DNA from: Actinomycetota bacterium
Lineage (GTDB): Bacteria > Actinomycetota > Aquicultoria > Subteraquimicrobiales > UBA9087
Direction of reading: 5' to 3'
Length of the DNA stretch: 16,839 nucleotides
NCBI GenBank assembly: GCA_003491635.1
Contig: DNCG01000064.1
Span: 1-16,839, forward strand
Position 1 is the stretch's first letter. Every line of letters starts with the position of its first letter. A model generated the notes under the pieces. That model saw only the letters and a program-made list of their open reading frames with translations. It was not told where the DNA came from and ran no database searches. The position numbers were made by a program, and so were the translations under genes. This document shows positions 1-6,098 of this stretch, in pieces.

Positions 1-124
1 GCCTGATTAACCCCTCCTCCTCTAGATATCTGACTTTACTAATGGAAAGGCCGGGAAATTCGCCACAGAGCCTGTTTACAACCTCTCCTATGGTCAGATA
101 ATCCTTCTCAGAAGATATAGACAC
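1..124 (-). CDS. MerR-family transcriptional regulator, FtsR-like (N-terminal part only)
   Basis: The window edge cuts this gene; only the first 41 codons are present, read from a GTG start at 124. An AGGGGAT ribosome binding site lies just upstream. The visible peptide contains LTIGEVVNRL, then ISKVRYLEEEGLI, which is the winged-helix DNA-binding start of a MerR-type protein (the usual form being IGEV...ISKIRFLEAEGL). In Actinobacteria the MerR protein immediately downstream of the GarA-type FHA gene is FtsR, a regulator of ftsZ and division. The position here, 20 bases after the FHA stop, matches that arrangement. The effector part and the true regulon cannot be seen. Family assignment is firm; the FtsR identity rests on position and on the typical N-terminal wording. 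Confidence 0.8.
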   Translation of the reverse strand, partial: MSISSEKDYLTIGEVVNRLCGEFPGLSISKVRYLEEEGLIR

Positions 125-144
125 AATTAATCCCCTAAAGATAA

Positions 145-603
145 CTAGCCTTCCCTGCTCAGAAAAATCAGCTTAAACTTGCCGATCTGCAACTCGTCAC
201 CCTGTCTCAAGGTGGACTTTTCAACCCGCTTCCCATTAACATAGGTCCCATTCAGACTCCCGACATCATGGATCACAAAACGGGAGGGTTCGAAATTGAT
301 CCTGGCGTGTTTGCGAGAAACCGTTATATCATTCAGAAATATGTCGCTTCCAGGATCCCTTCCCAGAGTGATTGTCCCCCGAGTGAGAGCAAACCTCTGC
401 CCAACTAGCGGTCCTTTCTTGACCACCAAAACAGCCTCCTCTTCAACGGGAGGCTTAATCTCAATCACAGCCTCTTCTTCTGCCACTCCGGTCACCGGAG
501 TAAAGATCACAGTAGAATCGGCTGTCTTCTTGAGTTTCGTCCCGCACTTTTGGCAAAATTCGGCCGTTTTCTCGTTTTCATGTCCACAAAGATCGCAGCG
601 CAT
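145..603 (-). CDS. garA: Zinc-ribbon plus FHA domain protein, GarA/OdhI-like
   Basis: The 152-residue protein begins with a small zinc ribbon (C3, C6, C17, C20), then an acidic, proline-containing linker (about 30-58), then a C-terminal FHA domain (about 60-148). The FHA core shows the phosphothreonine-binding signature: GR at 81-82, SRKH at 96-99 and NGTYVN starting at 118. DVGSLNGTYVNG and QIGKFKLIFL are very close to mycobacterial GarA, a forkhead switch that controls 2-oxoglutarate metabolism when a Ser/Thr kinase phosphorylates its N-terminus. The classic ETTS phosphosite is not seen; an STVIF stretch (30-34) sits roughly in its place. I chose the ATG at 603 over an in-frame TTG one codon earlier. 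The MerR gene follows directly, the garA-ftsR order of Actinobacteria. FHA assignment is certain; GarA-like function is inferred. Confidence 0.88.
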   Translation of the reverse strand: MRCDLCGHENEKTAEFCQKCGTKLKKTADSTVIFTPVTGVAEEEAVIEIKPPVEEEAVLVVKKGPLVGQRFALTRGTITLGRDPGSDIFLNDITVSRKHARINFEPSRFVIHDVGSLNGTYVNGKRVEKSTLRQGDELQIGKFKLIFLSREG

Positions 604-644
604 CAAACCCCACTCCCCTACTCTTTGAGTCTAAAATCAACCAT

Positions 645-673
645 AGTTTATCTTTAAAAGGCGATGCAATCAA
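645..673 (-). promoter_or_regulatory. Candidate promoter for the FHA-MerR genes
   Basis: Reading the minus strand, TTGATT (673-668) and TAAACT (650-645) are separated by exactly 17 bases, each matching 4 of 6 consensus positions for a vegetative sigma factor. The predicted start of RNA falls about 35 bases before the FHA start codon. The site lies in the roughly 90-base gap after the small hypothetical gene, so the FHA and MerR genes may have their own transcript as well as read-through. It is a pattern match only. Confidence 0.4.
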
Positions 674-693
674 TCTCCAGTGAACATTGAGGG

Positions 694-924
694 TCAAGAT
701 TTCTTCTGCTCCTCTTTTCGTGACTCCTCGGCCTTCTTTCTCAATCTCAACTCTCGTTCATGAAACTTGGCCAGCAACTTTTCCTTCTCTTTTTTCTCTT
801 CAGGCCCCTCGCCAAAAGGGAAATTATCTCGCTGGCCTATGGAGCGGAGATGTTTTTGGGTTGGTGTTTGTACCCCCTCCTCCCCCATAGATCGAACATT
901 TCTCTGAACATCTTTATCGGTCAT
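694..924 (-). CDS. Small highly charged hypothetical protein
   Basis: A 76-residue protein read from an ATG at 924 with a strong AGGAGGGG ribosome binding site 6 bases upstream. A TTG two codons earlier is open but touches that site, so it is unlikely to be the start. The N-terminal half is polar without clear structure (MTDKDVQRN, EEGVQTPTQ). From about residue 43 the chain is almost all Lys, Glu and Arg (EEKKEKEKLLAKFHERELRLRKKAEESRK), which should form a single long charged helix. There is no signal peptide, membrane segment or cysteine. It lies about 30 bases downstream of the RsiG-like gene and is probably co-transcribed with it. I do not recognise the family and assign no function. The good ribosome binding site and the spacing support it being a real gene. 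Confidence 0.6.
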   Translation of the reverse strand: MTDKDVQRNVRSMGEEGVQTPTQKHLRSIGQRDNFPFGEGPEEKKEKEKLLAKFHERELRLRKKAEESRKEEQKKS

Positions 925-955
925 CCTCAACCCCTCCTAAATAAAAAAAGCTCAG

Positions 956-1237
956 TTAGACCGGAGATCGCCTGCCAGCCCCCTTGGCCAGTATCTCACT
1001 CAGACGCTCGATATCTCTGGCGGAGATGACACTCTCACCAGCCTTACGTCTTTTCTTTAGCCGCTCAGTAAGTTCGGCTTTAAGGATGTCTATCTTCCCG
1101 TGCAGAATTCGGCGCTCATAAGAAAGTTGCCTCTCCTCCTTGTACAGCTCATCCAGGATTTCCCGGAGTTCGTTATCGCTTTTCTCATGAAGCTCCGCCA
1201 AAGCGCCGCCCAAACCGAGTTCACCTTTCTTAGCCAC
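956..1237 (-). CDS. RsiG-like coiled-coil protein (candidate c-di-GMP-responsive anti-sigma factor)
   Basis: A 93-residue, mostly helical protein. Residues 22-63 form a heptad-rich helix around LSYERRILHGKIDILKAEL. Known RsiG proteins (anti-sigma factors of WhiG in Streptomyces) bind cyclic di-GMP through E(X)3S(X)2R(X)3Q(X)3D. Here E35, S39, R42 and D50 fall at exactly that spacing, and position 46 is His instead of Gln. Only one copy of the signature is present; from memory, Rubrobacter RsiG also carries one copy and works as a homodimer, whereas Streptomyces RsiG has two. A second helix (about 71-85) follows. The start is the GTG at 1237, with a GAGG site 8 bases upstream; a GTG three codons earlier overlaps that site. 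No WhiG-type sigma gene is in the window. Membership in the RsiG group is well supported by motif; ligand binding with His46 and the sigma partner are inference. Confidence 0.72.
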   Translation of the reverse strand: MAKKGELGLGGALAELHEKSDNELREILDELYKEERQLSYERRILHGKIDILKAELTERLKKRRKAGESVISARDIERLSEILAKGAGRRSPV

Positions 1238-1307
1238 ATTCCTCACCTCTTCAGAGCCTTTTTAAACATTATCGGCAACTTCCACCCATAGCTTAACACA
1301 GAAATAT

Positions 1308-2120
1308 CTAAAGCTCTAGTTTACCCAAAAAGGTCCAAGGGTCACTGGTATACCTGTCCCCAAAAAGCCTCTTGGCACAATTTATTTCCCAGGTCGTCAA
1401 ATTAGAAGCGATTAAAGATATACAGAGAGTTTCCTGAAATCCCCGAAGAAGAGCGTCCTTGAACAGATCTATCTCGACCGGGCCGCCCATTATCTGGCGT
1501 AAAGAGGTGATCTGAGAAGAAATATCTCGATGAAGCGGTTGTTTTAAAATCGCAAAAAGGGCCTTTTCGTCGAAGTCCATCAGCAACGAACCTTGCTGTA
1601 ATAAAAAGCCTTCCCTCCAGATTTGAGCACCCCCCGCAAGTTTCCTACCACGGTAAGATAGATCAGCGCGAGAGAAGCCAAGAAAACAAATCGGGGAGTC
1701 GCTTTCCTTGGAGGAGACCAGCTCCACCTCCACGCCGAGGATCTCGTAGGCCCTGATCAGTCCCCGGCAAAGAAACCGGTAGGAATCAGCACTGGATTTT
1801 GGGAAACCCTCCTCCCTCTCAAGGACAATACTGTAAGAAACATCAGCACCGTGCAAAACGGCTCTTCCGCCAGTGATGCGTCGAACTATTTGCACATCAA
1901 GCTCATCACATTGCTCCACGTCTATATCGTCAATTTCCTGAAAGCGACCAACGGAAAGCGCGGGCGAGCTCCACTCATAGACCCGCAAAGTCGGTGGAAC
2001 CAAACCTCTTCGAAATGCCTCGAAAATGGCCTCGTCGATGGCCATATTCATGGCCGCATTGGGAAAAGTAACATCGATAAAACGCCAATTGGTCTGCCTC
2101 CGGAGACGATGAGCAACCAT
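1308..2120 (-). CDS. lipM: LipM-type octanoyltransferase (BPL/LplA/LipB fold)
   Basis: This 270-residue protein belongs to the biotin/lipoate ligase fold. Visible motifs are MNMAIDEA (24-31), RRITGGRAVLH (80-90, the acyl-binding loop), and GRKLAGGAQ (158-166) with the conserved Lys160, followed by LLQQGSLLMDFD. Cys145 lies 12 residues before that GRK motif, the spacing of the acyl-thioester cysteine in Bacillus LipM; lipoate-adenylating LplA enzymes lack this cysteine. It should therefore move octanoate from acyl carrier protein onto the lipoyl domain of GcvH in the cytoplasm, the first step of lipoate assembly. The gene directly upstream, 15 bases away, is gcvH, the expected acceptor. LipL (GcvH to E2 transfer) is a relative and cannot be excluded. 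The lipoyl synthase LipA is not in the window. Start: ATG with GAGGTAGAG upstream. Confidence 0.82.
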   Translation of the reverse strand: MVAHRLRRQTNWRFIDVTFPNAAMNMAIDEAIFEAFRRGLVPPTLRVYEWSSPALSVGRFQEIDDIDVEQCDELDVQIVRRITGGRAVLHGADVSYSIVLEREEGFPKSSADSYRFLCRGLIRAYEILGVEVELVSSKESDSPICFLGFSRADLSYRGRKLAGGAQIWREGFLLQQGSLLMDFDEKALFAILKQPLHRDISSQITSLRQIMGGPVEIDLFKDALLRGFQETLCISLIASNLTTWEINCAKRLFGDRYTSDPWTFLGKLEL

Positions 2121-2135
2121 AAGCTCTACCTCAAC

Positions 2136-2522
2136 TTAAGGTTTACTTCCTTCAACAAATTCTTCGTACTCCTCAGCACTCATTAAAGAGCTCAACTCGG
2201 AGGAATTGCTAAGCCTTACAATAGCGAGCCAGCCCTCGCCATATGGATCGGTATTAATCGGCTTGGGAGTTTGCAAAACCCCGGAGTTCACTTCAAGAAT
2301 CACCCCGCTCACGGGGCTAGAAAGCTCAAAAATCGCCTTCGTGGATTCAACTTCACCAAAGGGCTCCCCGGCTCTAATTGGAGTTCCCACCTCCCGAATA
2401 TCCACGTAAACTATCTCACCGAATGCTTCCTGAACGTAGTCGGAAATCCCCAGAACCGCCTTTTCGTTTCGAGCCTGAATCCACGTATGATCTCGAGAGT
2501 ATCTCCTGTCAGTAGGAATCAT
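2136..2522 (-). CDS. gcvH: Glycine cleavage system H protein (lipoyl carrier)
   Basis: A 128-residue lipoyl carrier of normal GcvH length. Typical features run in order: RYSRDHTW near the N-terminus, VLGISDYVQEAFGEIVYVDI, and GEVESTKAIFELSSPVSG with the lipoylated Lys62. INTDPYGEGWLAIVRLS and a final EEYEEF helix follow. The start is the ATG at 2522, whose ATGA overlaps the stop of the carboxypeptidase gene upstream, so translation is probably coupled. LipM follows directly. None of the other glycine cleavage genes (gcvT, gcvPA, gcvPB, lpd) is in the window, so the protein may act as the lipoyl assembly platform as much as in glycine cleavage. In Mycobacterium gcvH lies between the DUF881/sbp cluster and garA, and the order is kept here. 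Confidence 0.95.
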   Translation of the reverse strand: MIPTDRRYSRDHTWIQARNEKAVLGISDYVQEAFGEIVYVDIREVGTPIRAGEPFGEVESTKAIFELSSPVSGVILEVNSGVLQTPKPINTDPYGEGWLAIVRLSNSSELSSLMSAEEYEEFVEGSKP

Positions 2523-3673
2523 CTTCCCAGTTTCCCCAAAAAAGAACGCACAAAAATGATCACTCGCTGCCACCACGCTGGTTTATGGATGTCCTTCTGA
2601 GCAACCAAATCAACTCTCCCGAGCTCCTGTCCATCTTGAGTCACAATGACTTCGCCAAATTTCTGCCCCTTAAAGATCGGCAAAACTTTGGGTTCTTCGA
2701 AAGAAACCTCGTTCTCAAGCGTACGGGGGTTTTGTTTCACCTGAATAAAGAGGTCAGAGATGGCAATGAGATTGAGTTTTTCCCCTTCCCACACCGGTAA
2801 ATTAACCGCTTTATAAACCTTGCCCCGCTGAACAACCCTCTCACGCCTGAAGTTCATGAAACCATAGTCCAGCAATCTTTCTGAATCGGTGTAACAGGCC
2901 TCGCTGGTGAGACTACCCAAAACAACTGAGAGAAGTTTAGCCCTATCCTTGGTGGCCGAGGCAACCAAACAGTACCCGGCCTTTCTGGTGTAGCCGGTCT
3001 TCACCCCATCAGCATAAGGATATCGCTTGAGCAGTTTATTGTGATTTTCCAGCTCCCGAGGATATTGATTGTCCGGCCAGGGTATCGTCCGGTGCTCTGT
3101 GGAAACGATCTTTGCAAACCCCGGATCCAGCAATGCATATCGGGCAATGAGAGATAGGTCATAGGCGGTGGAATAGTGATCGCCATCGGTGAGACCATGG
3201 GGGTCTGTAAAGTTGGTATTTCGGGCCCCGATCAGCTCCGTCTTCTTGTTCATTAGCTCCACGAAGTGCTCCACGGAACCCCCAACGTGTTCTGCCAGAG
3301 CCATGGCAGCATCGTTAGCAGACCTGAGTAATAGTCCATAAAGAAGTTCCTCGACCGTCCTCTGTTCCCCGGGAGAGAGATAAAGTTCCGCCTCACCGAC
3401 ATCGGCCGCCTCCTGGCTCGTGGTTACAATATCGGTAAATTGGGCTCTCTCCAGAACTAGTGCGGCTGTCATTATCTTGGTGGTGCTGGCGATGGATCGC
3501 TTTTGATGGGGGTTCTTCTCCCATAAAACCTGGCCAGTCTGAGCATCTACAAGTATCCCCGATTGAGCACCGATGGCCGGCTGAGCGGCAACCCGAGCCG
3601 GCCAAAAAGCCCCCAAAACAAAAATGCAAAGAAGAAAAACGGCAAGTCTTCGAGCCATAAACCCCTTAACCAT
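2519..3673 (-). CDS. dacF: D-alanyl-D-alanine carboxypeptidase (PBP5/DacF family)
   Basis: A 384-residue serine-type penicillin-binding protein. It has a signal peptide (hydrophobic RLAVFLLCIFVLGAFW, likely cut after ARVAA at about 26-30). The three active-site motifs are present: STTK (Ser63, Lys66), SAN (118-120) and KTG (225-227). After the catalytic domain comes the PBP5 C-terminal beta domain (about 275-350), and the chain ends in WWQRVIIFVRSFLGKLGR, an amphipathic helix like the membrane anchor of PBP5. It removes the terminal D-Ala from peptidoglycan stem peptides at the outer face of the membrane. The ATG at 3673 is preferred (GTGGAGGG upstream, 8-base overlap with the DUF3006 gene); a TTG at 3688 and an ATG at 3658 are alternatives. 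The stop overlaps the gcvH start. Confidence 0.93.
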   Translation of the reverse strand: MVKGFMARRLAVFLLCIFVLGAFWPARVAAQPAIGAQSGILVDAQTGQVLWEKNPHQKRSIASTTKIMTAALVLERAQFTDIVTTSQEAADVGEAELYLSPGEQRTVEELLYGLLLRSANDAAMALAEHVGGSVEHFVELMNKKTELIGARNTNFTDPHGLTDGDHYSTAYDLSLIARYALLDPGFAKIVSTEHRTIPWPDNQYPRELENHNKLLKRYPYADGVKTGYTRKAGYCLVASATKDRAKLLSVVLGSLTSEACYTDSERLLDYGFMNFRRERVVQRGKVYKAVNLPVWEGEKLNLIAISDLFIQVKQNPRTLENEVSFEEPKVLPIFKGQKFGEVIVTQDGQELGRVDLVAQKDIHKPAWWQRVIIFVRSFLGKLGR

Positions 3674-3926
3674 CGCCCTCCACTTCAATATCCCTGTGCT
3701 CGGGCACTTGACTCTTGGCCAAACTCTCGATCAGCCTAGAGACTTCGCTGAGTCTCCTCTTAGTGAGCCTTGAACTTCTCCTCACCGTGATGAGAAGGAC
3801 ATCCCCTTCCTTGCTACTCGCCGGGAGCAATTTGCGGGGCCAAAAAAACGCCTCCTCGGCACCCTCAAAAAAGAGGGTCGCCCTATCCCCCTCAACTCTG
3901 TCGACGATCACCCTGAGCTTGACCAT
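3666..3926 (-). CDS. DUF3006 family protein
   Basis: A small protein of 86 residues. The N-terminal IVDRVEGDRATLFFEG, followed by a tryptophan/proline-containing strand (EEAFFWPRKLLP) and GDVLLITV, is the beta-barrel-like pattern of DUF3006, a family of unknown function found widely in Firmicutes and related bacteria. The second half is a basic helix (SSRLTKRRLSEVSRLIESL) and an acidic tail. The ATG at 3926 has AAGGTGGG 4 bases upstream and is preferred to an in-frame GTG at 3941. It is 11 bases downstream of pncB and its end overlaps the start of the carboxypeptidase gene. The context does not reveal its job. Confidence 0.75.
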   Translation of the reverse strand: MVKLRVIVDRVEGDRATLFFEGAEEAFFWPRKLLPASSKEGDVLLITVRRSSRLTKRRLSEVSRLIESLAKSQVPEHRDIEVEGDG

Positions 3927-3937
3927 TTTTCCCACCT

Positions 3938-5134
3938 TCACAAATTTAACGAGATGTGTGCCAGCTGATTTAAGACATAGCCCCTGATCGAGTGGGGATC
4001 CGGCAAGCCGATAACCAACTCTCCCTTTCTAATCAAGGTTTTCAGAAGGGGCTTAACTCTCCCGCCACAGGCGCATTTCTCGAATTCTCGACCTCGGGGA
4101 ACAACCCGCGTGGTGAAACACTCAGTACACCGAAAAGCGCTCTTTGATCCCGACATCTTCCCCCGTTTGGCCACGGCTTTACCCTCGACCTCAACGAGAT
4201 CGAATGAAAAATCGACCACCGGTGCATTGCTTATCGCCGTTCCCACCCCATAGGCATCCGCATAGGGATTGCATTCTGTGATCCTGTTCTCGTCTATCCC
4301 TCCGCTCACAAAGATCTTTACGTGTTCATAGCCGCGAAGGTTTAGTTCCCAGCGAACTTCCTCCAAAATCTTTGGAAAATCTCCCCTTCGAGATCTCGGC
4401 GTATCCAAACGGACGGCGAAAAGATCTTTGCCTAAAACCTCCGCTGCTCTCAACGCAGCGAACTTCTCGTCGTTGAAGGTATCAACCAGGGCCACTCGCT
4501 TTACCTTGGGATCAATAACCTCGTTAAAGGCCCTGTATGCCTCTTCCTCGCTCCCGAAGACCAGGATTAGGGCGTGAGCCATCGTCCCAACGGGCTCTTC
4601 GTGGATCAGTCTGGCGCTCTCGGGAACGGCCACCCCATCGCATCCTCCAATGAAGGCGTTCCTTTCTACCATGGGTGTGATGGCGGGGTGCATTCTTCGA
4701 GCACCAAAACTGTAAACTTTCCTATCACCCCCGGCGAGCTTGCACCTCGCCGCCTTTGTGGCCACACCGGATGCCTGACAAACCAGTCCAAGCAAAGCCG
4801 TTTCATAAATGGCAAAGTCCGAATAGTTTCCTTCGACCGTGAGAACAGGCTCCTCAACGTGGAAAAGCGTGCCCTCGGGCATGGCTTCAACATCAACCTT
4901 CAAACCAGTGAGAAGATGAGCGGCCTCTTCAATGCCGCCAAGAACCGCCCATTCCCAGTCTTCCGGTAAGGAGCTGGCTCTAACCTCTCCCTTAACCCAT
5001 TTATCTGCGTTCTTTTCCTTCAGGACCTGAACGCCTCTTTGAAAATAGACGTCGGAGATCTTACCGGCCTTGATCTCCTCATCACTGGCTATATGAAATG
5101 CTCCTTCTTTCCCAACCCACTTGTCGGCAGACAT
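3938..5134 (-). CDS. pncB: Nicotinate phosphoribosyltransferase, zinc-knuckle (archaeal/thermophile) type
   Basis: This 398-residue enzyme joins nicotinate and PRPP to give nicotinate mononucleotide, the committing step of NAD salvage. Recognisable segments are KISDVYFQRG (25-34), the QPRTase core with VYSFGARRMHP (140-150), CDGVAVPESARL and GTMAH (183-187), and the barrel strands VALVDTFNDE, VRLDTPRSRRGD and IFVSGGIDE. GVGTAISNAP forms the phosphate loop. Near the C-terminus, C336, C339, C354 and C356 make a small zinc knuckle, as in Thermoplasma NAPRTase; the longer E. coli-type PncB lacks it. The gene starts 9 bases after the nicotinamidase stop, with GAGAGGGAG upstream. The two enzymes act in sequence (nicotinamide, nicotinate, NaMN). 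Confidence 0.93.
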   Translation of the reverse strand: MSADKWVGKEGAFHIASDEEIKAGKISDVYFQRGVQVLKEKNADKWVKGEVRASSLPEDWEWAVLGGIEEAAHLLTGLKVDVEAMPEGTLFHVEEPVLTVEGNYSDFAIYETALLGLVCQASGVATKAARCKLAGGDRKVYSFGARRMHPAITPMVERNAFIGGCDGVAVPESARLIHEEPVGTMAHALILVFGSEEEAYRAFNEVIDPKVKRVALVDTFNDEKFAALRAAEVLGKDLFAVRLDTPRSRRGDFPKILEEVRWELNLRGYEHVKIFVSGGIDENRITECNPYADAYGVGTAISNAPVVDFSFDLVEVEGKAVAKRGKMSGSKSAFRCTECFTTRVVPRGREFEKCACGGRVKPLLKTLIRKGELVIGLPDPHSIRGYVLNQLAHISLNL

Positions 5135-5143
5135 AGCTCCCTC

Positions 5144-5674
5144 TCAAATGATCTTTGCTCCCAAAAATTCCTTCATCCACCTTAAAGCAGTGTCATGATC
5201 CTCCTTGGTTAAACCAGCCACGCAATTCCTGATGACAATGACTTCATACCCCCTCATAAAAGCATCAAGGGCTGTGGAATAGACGCAGATATTAGTCGCG
5301 GTGCCCGTCAGGATGATAATCTTGACGCCGAGCTCGCGCAGGAGCGAATCCAGACGGGTCCCAAAAAATCCAGAATATCTTCTCTTGGAAACGACGTGCT
5401 CCCCTTCAAAGGGCGCTAGCTCTTTCACAACCTCCGCTCCCCAGGTTCCCTCCACCGCATGCCTCGGCCAACTTTCAAATTCGGTATCATCTGAGCTGTG
5501 GGAATCATCGACATAGATCACGGGAATCTTTGCTTCCCGTGCCTTCTTTAGCTCGACTTCGATGTGAGGAATGATGCCCGCCGCGGCTGGAACCACCAGC
5601 GCACCGCCTTCCTTGACAAAATCATTGAGCATATCGATGATCAAAAGGGCACTCTTGTTCCCGCCCGAAATCAA
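5144..5674 (-). CDS. pncA: Isochorismatase-family cysteine hydrolase, probable nicotinamidase
   Basis: A 176-residue cysteine hydrolase. The catalytic triad is visible: Asp14 (ALLIIDMLNDF), Lys97 (VVSKRRYSGF) and Cys130 (TGTATNICVYSTA). Nicotinamidase metal ligands also fit: Asp57 and His59 in DDSHSS, and His72 in WPRHAVEGT. It should hydrolyse nicotinamide to nicotinate and ammonia; pncB next door uses the product, which is the best argument for the substrate. The start is uncertain. A GTG at 5683 touches the AAGGAG ribosome binding site, whereas the TTG at 5674 lies 8 bases from it and overlaps the TGA of the macro-domain remnant (TTGA), so I prefer TTG. Other isochorismatase-like amidases are possible but less likely. 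Confidence 0.87.
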   Translation of the reverse strand: MISGGNKSALLIIDMLNDFVKEGGALVVPAAAGIIPHIEVELKKAREAKIPVIYVDDSHSSDDTEFESWPRHAVEGTWGAEVVKELAPFEGEHVVSKRRYSGFFGTRLDSLLRELGVKIIILTGTATNICVYSTALDAFMRGYEVIVIRNCVAGLTKEDHDTALRWMKEFLGAKII

Positions 5675-5981
5675 ATAGACCACTCCTTCCCCCGAAATTC
5701 TTCAGATATCATGGCCCTTGCCGTCTCTCCCATGGGAAACCTTCCGACACCGGTACCCAGAGCTGGGAGTGCGATCGAGGATATCTGGAGCTCCTCGGCT
5801 CTCCTCAAAAAGTTAAGAGTAGCTTCCTTTACTTTATTGGCATCCGTTTTAAAGTCCATCCCCATCACGGCCGCCTGGATGACATACTTTGCCCCGAGCC
5901 TTCCGGCTCCCGTGACCACAGCCCCGCCGGCGGGAATCGGACTGAGTGCGAGTGCTCCTCTTCTATCTCCTGACCACCTCT
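5671..5981 (-). pseudogene. Macro-domain (ADP-ribose-binding) remnant, frameshifted and truncated at both ends
   Basis: The longest open stretch (from a GTG at 5919) reads VVTGAGRLGAKYVIQAAVMGMDFKT and later SSIALPALGTGVGRFP, unmistakably the middle of a macro domain that binds ADP-ribose. Homology continues upstream of any start codon: the same frame gives ALALSPIPAGGA back to about 5955, and the preceding residues RGGQEIEEE are in another frame (about 5981-5955). Adding one G between 5955 and 5954 would join them as EIEEEALALSPIP. The N-terminal VNAAN and GGGVAGAI part is not found in any frame upstream, and the protein stops after EEFRGKEWSI, about 30 residues before the normal end. The TGA overlaps the TTG of the nicotinamidase gene. 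Most likely a decayed gene; a sequencing error explains only the frameshift. Confidence 0.75.
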
Positions 5982-6029
5982 CCCCAATTCTACCACAATA
6001 GCCCTAAAGAATTTGCAGTCAGATGCCGA

Positions 6030-6037
6030 ATTATAAT
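6030..6037. promoter_or_regulatory. Palindromic -10 element between divergent units
   Basis: The only sizeable spacer between the leftward unit (macro remnant, pncA and onward) and the rightward prepilin-GGDEF pair is about 5982-6098, and it is AT-rich. ATTATAAT at 6030-6037 is its own reverse complement, so a perfect TATAAT can be read on both strands (6032-6037 on plus, 6035-6030 on minus). No convincing -35 box was found at 16-18 bases on either side, so activity would need an activator or another sigma factor. The plus-strand reading puts the RNA start about 55 bases before the prepilin start codon. Confidence 0.3.
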
Positions 6038-6098
6038 AAGGGATTCACCACAATCACCGCTGAACTAATTTACCACTTTAATTTAACAAAGGAGTACG

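Noticed and set aside
1247..1307. Possible promoter for the RsiG-like gene (TTAAGC, 17 bases, GATAAT)
   Set aside because: The -35 box matches only 3 of 6 consensus positions, and the gap may simply be part of the upstream transcript. Not strong enough to annotate.
5982..6098. Search for the missing N-terminal part of the macro domain upstream of the remnant
   Set aside because: An AVIVVN-like string occurs in one frame but is followed at once by a stop and has no GGGVAGAI-like segment. It is too short to claim.
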